A DNA stretch of 16,745 bases from Clostridia bacterium (GTDB lineage: Bacteria > Bacillota > Clostridia > Christensenellales > Borkfalkiaceae), in the NCBI GenBank assembly GCA_017421905.1, contig JAFOHH010000244.1, positions 1 to 16,745 of the forward strand. Direction: 5' to 3'. Positions 15,585-16,745 of this stretch are shown here, piece after piece. Below the pieces are notes generated by a model. It made no database searches and was not told the DNA's origin. It saw only the letters and a list, made by a program, of their open reading frames with translations. Every line of letters starts with the position of its first letter. The stretch's first letter is position 1. The position numbers and the translations under genes were made by a program.

Positions 15585-16745
15585 TTAGGAGTTTTGTAAA
15601 AGAACGACCACTAGGGCTAGGGCGAAAATTCCCATTAAAACGGCAAAAAGCACGCGGAGAGGCGAAATTGGCGTTTTTCCCGCCACTTTTCCGCTGATTC
15701 CGTTTACGAAAAAATTGTAAGTTTTTTTGGAATATGTAAAATTGCCCACGTATACGGGAAGGAGCACGTATTTATAGGTTACGTCGTTATGCTCGGTATA
15801 AACCTCCAAATAATCCACCTCGTCGGCATGGTAGCGGCTGACGATGGCGCTGCGGATGCGCTCATCGATTTGCCCCTTTGCCTCCTCCCACATTTCGGTT
15901 ACGGGCCGCTCGTAATGGCTTGCCATAAAGCCGGAAAGATATTCGTGCCGATACGCCTTGCCGTTGTTGGTATCGTAAGGGCGCAACTTTTCCAAGGTTT
16001 TTTGATCTAGCCTTCCGCCCGCATTTACTAAAATATCGTCGAAGGCTAAATCAATTTGCCCGTTGACGTAAAACCAGCGGATGCGCGTTTCGGTATGAGA
16101 ACGCCCCTTACTGTCGCGCACGGTAACGGTGTACCGCTCGCCCAGCCTGCCGCGGTAGGAGGATTTGGTTGCGCTATCGAAGGTAAAGCAGGGCGTGTAC
16201 ACCCCCGCAAGATTTTGGGGCGCAAGATTTTTTTTGAACTTACGCGGCGCAAATAGCTTTTTCTTTGCCCAGCGTTTGGCTTTTTGGTTTGCCTCTTCCA
16301 GAGCAAGGGTAAAGGGCAGCACGCCGTTGGGCTTTACGCCGGAAAGCTCCTTAGACGGCACGACGTTCGTCGTTCCGCAAAAGGGGCAATTCTTTGCCGT
16401 TTCGCCCGACTCTAACACCACGCGCGCCGAACAGTTGGTGCATTCGAACACCGTGGTTTCCTCCACCCAGTTTTGCGAGGCAAGGAGCGCATCGGAAAGA
16501 GCAATCTCCGTCGTTTTCGCCTCCCCCTCTAAAATTTGCACGGTTGCGCAGTACGGACATTTCAGCCCTTGCGTTTTGGGGTCGAAAACCATATTCGCCC
16601 CACAGGAAGGACATTTGGTAAATTGCGTTTGTACCTCTTTTTCTCCCGCGTTTCCTTCCGCACCTGCGGGGAACCCGTTTTGGGAAAACTCGCTTGCGGA
16701 AATTTGGGAAAACTCGCTTGCGGAAAAACCGTCCCCGCCGTAGCC
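15585..16745 (-). CDS. Double zinc-ribbon protein with C-terminal membrane helix (5' truncated by window)
   Basis: The visible part is 386 residues and runs off the right edge, so the start is unseen. An internal ATG at 16590-16592 is unlikely to be the start: the frame stays open upstream and encodes KCPSCGAN, whose cysteines (45, 48 of the visible part) pair with CPYC (63-66) to make a TFIIB-like zinc ribbon. A second ribbon has CTNC (102-105) and CPFC (120-123). A basic KRWAKKKLF region and a beta-rich central domain with YRGRLGERYTVTV follow. The C-terminus is one hydrophobic helix at about 364-383, ending VVLLQNS. This resembles uncharacterised zinc-ribbon membrane proteins of Firmicutes. 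The N-terminal Ser/Gly/Glu-rich stretch is a probable linker. The exact function is unknown. Confidence 0.85.
   Translation of the reverse strand, partial: GYGGDGFSASEFSQISASEFSQNGFPAGAEGNAGEKEVQTQFTKCPSCGANMVFDPKTQGLKCPYCATVQILEGEAKTTEIALSDALLASQNWVEETTVFECTNCSARVVLESGETAKNCPFCGTTNVVPSKELSGVKPNGVLPFTLALEEANQKAKRWAKKKLFAPRKFKKNLAPQNLAGVYTPCFTFDSATKSSYRGRLGERYTVTVRDSKGRSHTETRIRWFYVNGQIDLAFDDILVNAGGRLDQKTLEKLRPYDTNNGKAYRHEYLSGFMASHYERPVTEMWEEAKGQIDERIRSAIVSRYHADEVDYLEVYTEHNDVTYKYVLLPVYVGNFTYSKKTYNFFVNGISGKVAGKTPISPLRVLFAVLMGIFALALVVVLLQNS
16679..16726. repeat. Two perfect 24-bp tandem copies inside the zinc-ribbon gene
   Basis: Bases 16679-16702 and 16703-16726 are identical; each begins TTTGGGAAAACTCGC. 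The 24-base length keeps frame and duplicates the peptide SASEFSQ with one joining Ile, in the low-complexity linker before the first zinc ribbon. The perfect identity suggests recent slippage. Confidence 0.9.

Overview
The window is almost entirely one minus-strand ribosomal-protein supercluster from a low-GC, Gram-positive-type bacterium. Evidence for that lineage: AGGAGG-type ribosome binding sites precede most genes, S14 is the short zinc-binding type, S4 and L36 carry zinc cysteines, adenylate kinase has a four-cysteine LID, and a KOW-domain protein sits between adk and infA. The L3 sequence style and the long L17 also resemble Clostridia. A placement near the uncultured gut Clostridia is my guess, not something the window proves.

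Layout, read right to left in the direction of transcription. (1) At the right edge is the 3' part of a zinc-ribbon protein gene with a C-terminal membrane helix; its start lies outside the window. (2) An intergenic region of about 340 bases holds a weak terminator, a near-consensus promoter (TTGACT, 17-base spacer, TATAAT, A/T-rich upstream tracts) and a structured leader of about 227 nt. (3) The S10 block: rpsJ, rplC, rplD, rplW, rplB, rpsS, rplV, rpsC, rplP, rpmC, rpsQ. (4) The spc block: rplN, rplX, rplE, rpsN, rpsH, rplF, rplR, rpsE, rpmD, rplO, secY, adk. (5) A KOW protein and then the alpha block: infA, rpmJ, rpsM, rpsK, rpsD, rpoA, rplQ. (6) A strong bidirectional terminator, followed by eight degenerate 30-31 bp tandem repeats and the possible 3' end of a plus-strand gene at the left edge.

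Genes are packed with short gaps or overlaps, and the only convincing promoter is the one ahead of rpsJ. The simplest reading is a single transcription unit of about 15 kb. It makes ribosomal proteins of both subunits, the SecY translocon core, adenylate kinase, initiation factor IF-1 and the RNA polymerase alpha subunit, coupling translation, secretion and transcription capacity to growth.

The gene content is conserved and ordinary. Departures worth a look: L24 has a zinc-ribbon-like cysteine set and a Lys/Ala/Pro-rich tail of about 60 residues with an internal repeat; map is absent from its usual place between adk and infA; the rpsJ leader folds into an extended hairpin; a minisatellite-like array abuts the operon terminator; and a two-zinc-ribbon membrane protein lies upstream. 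I see no clear evidence of a new multi-gene system.
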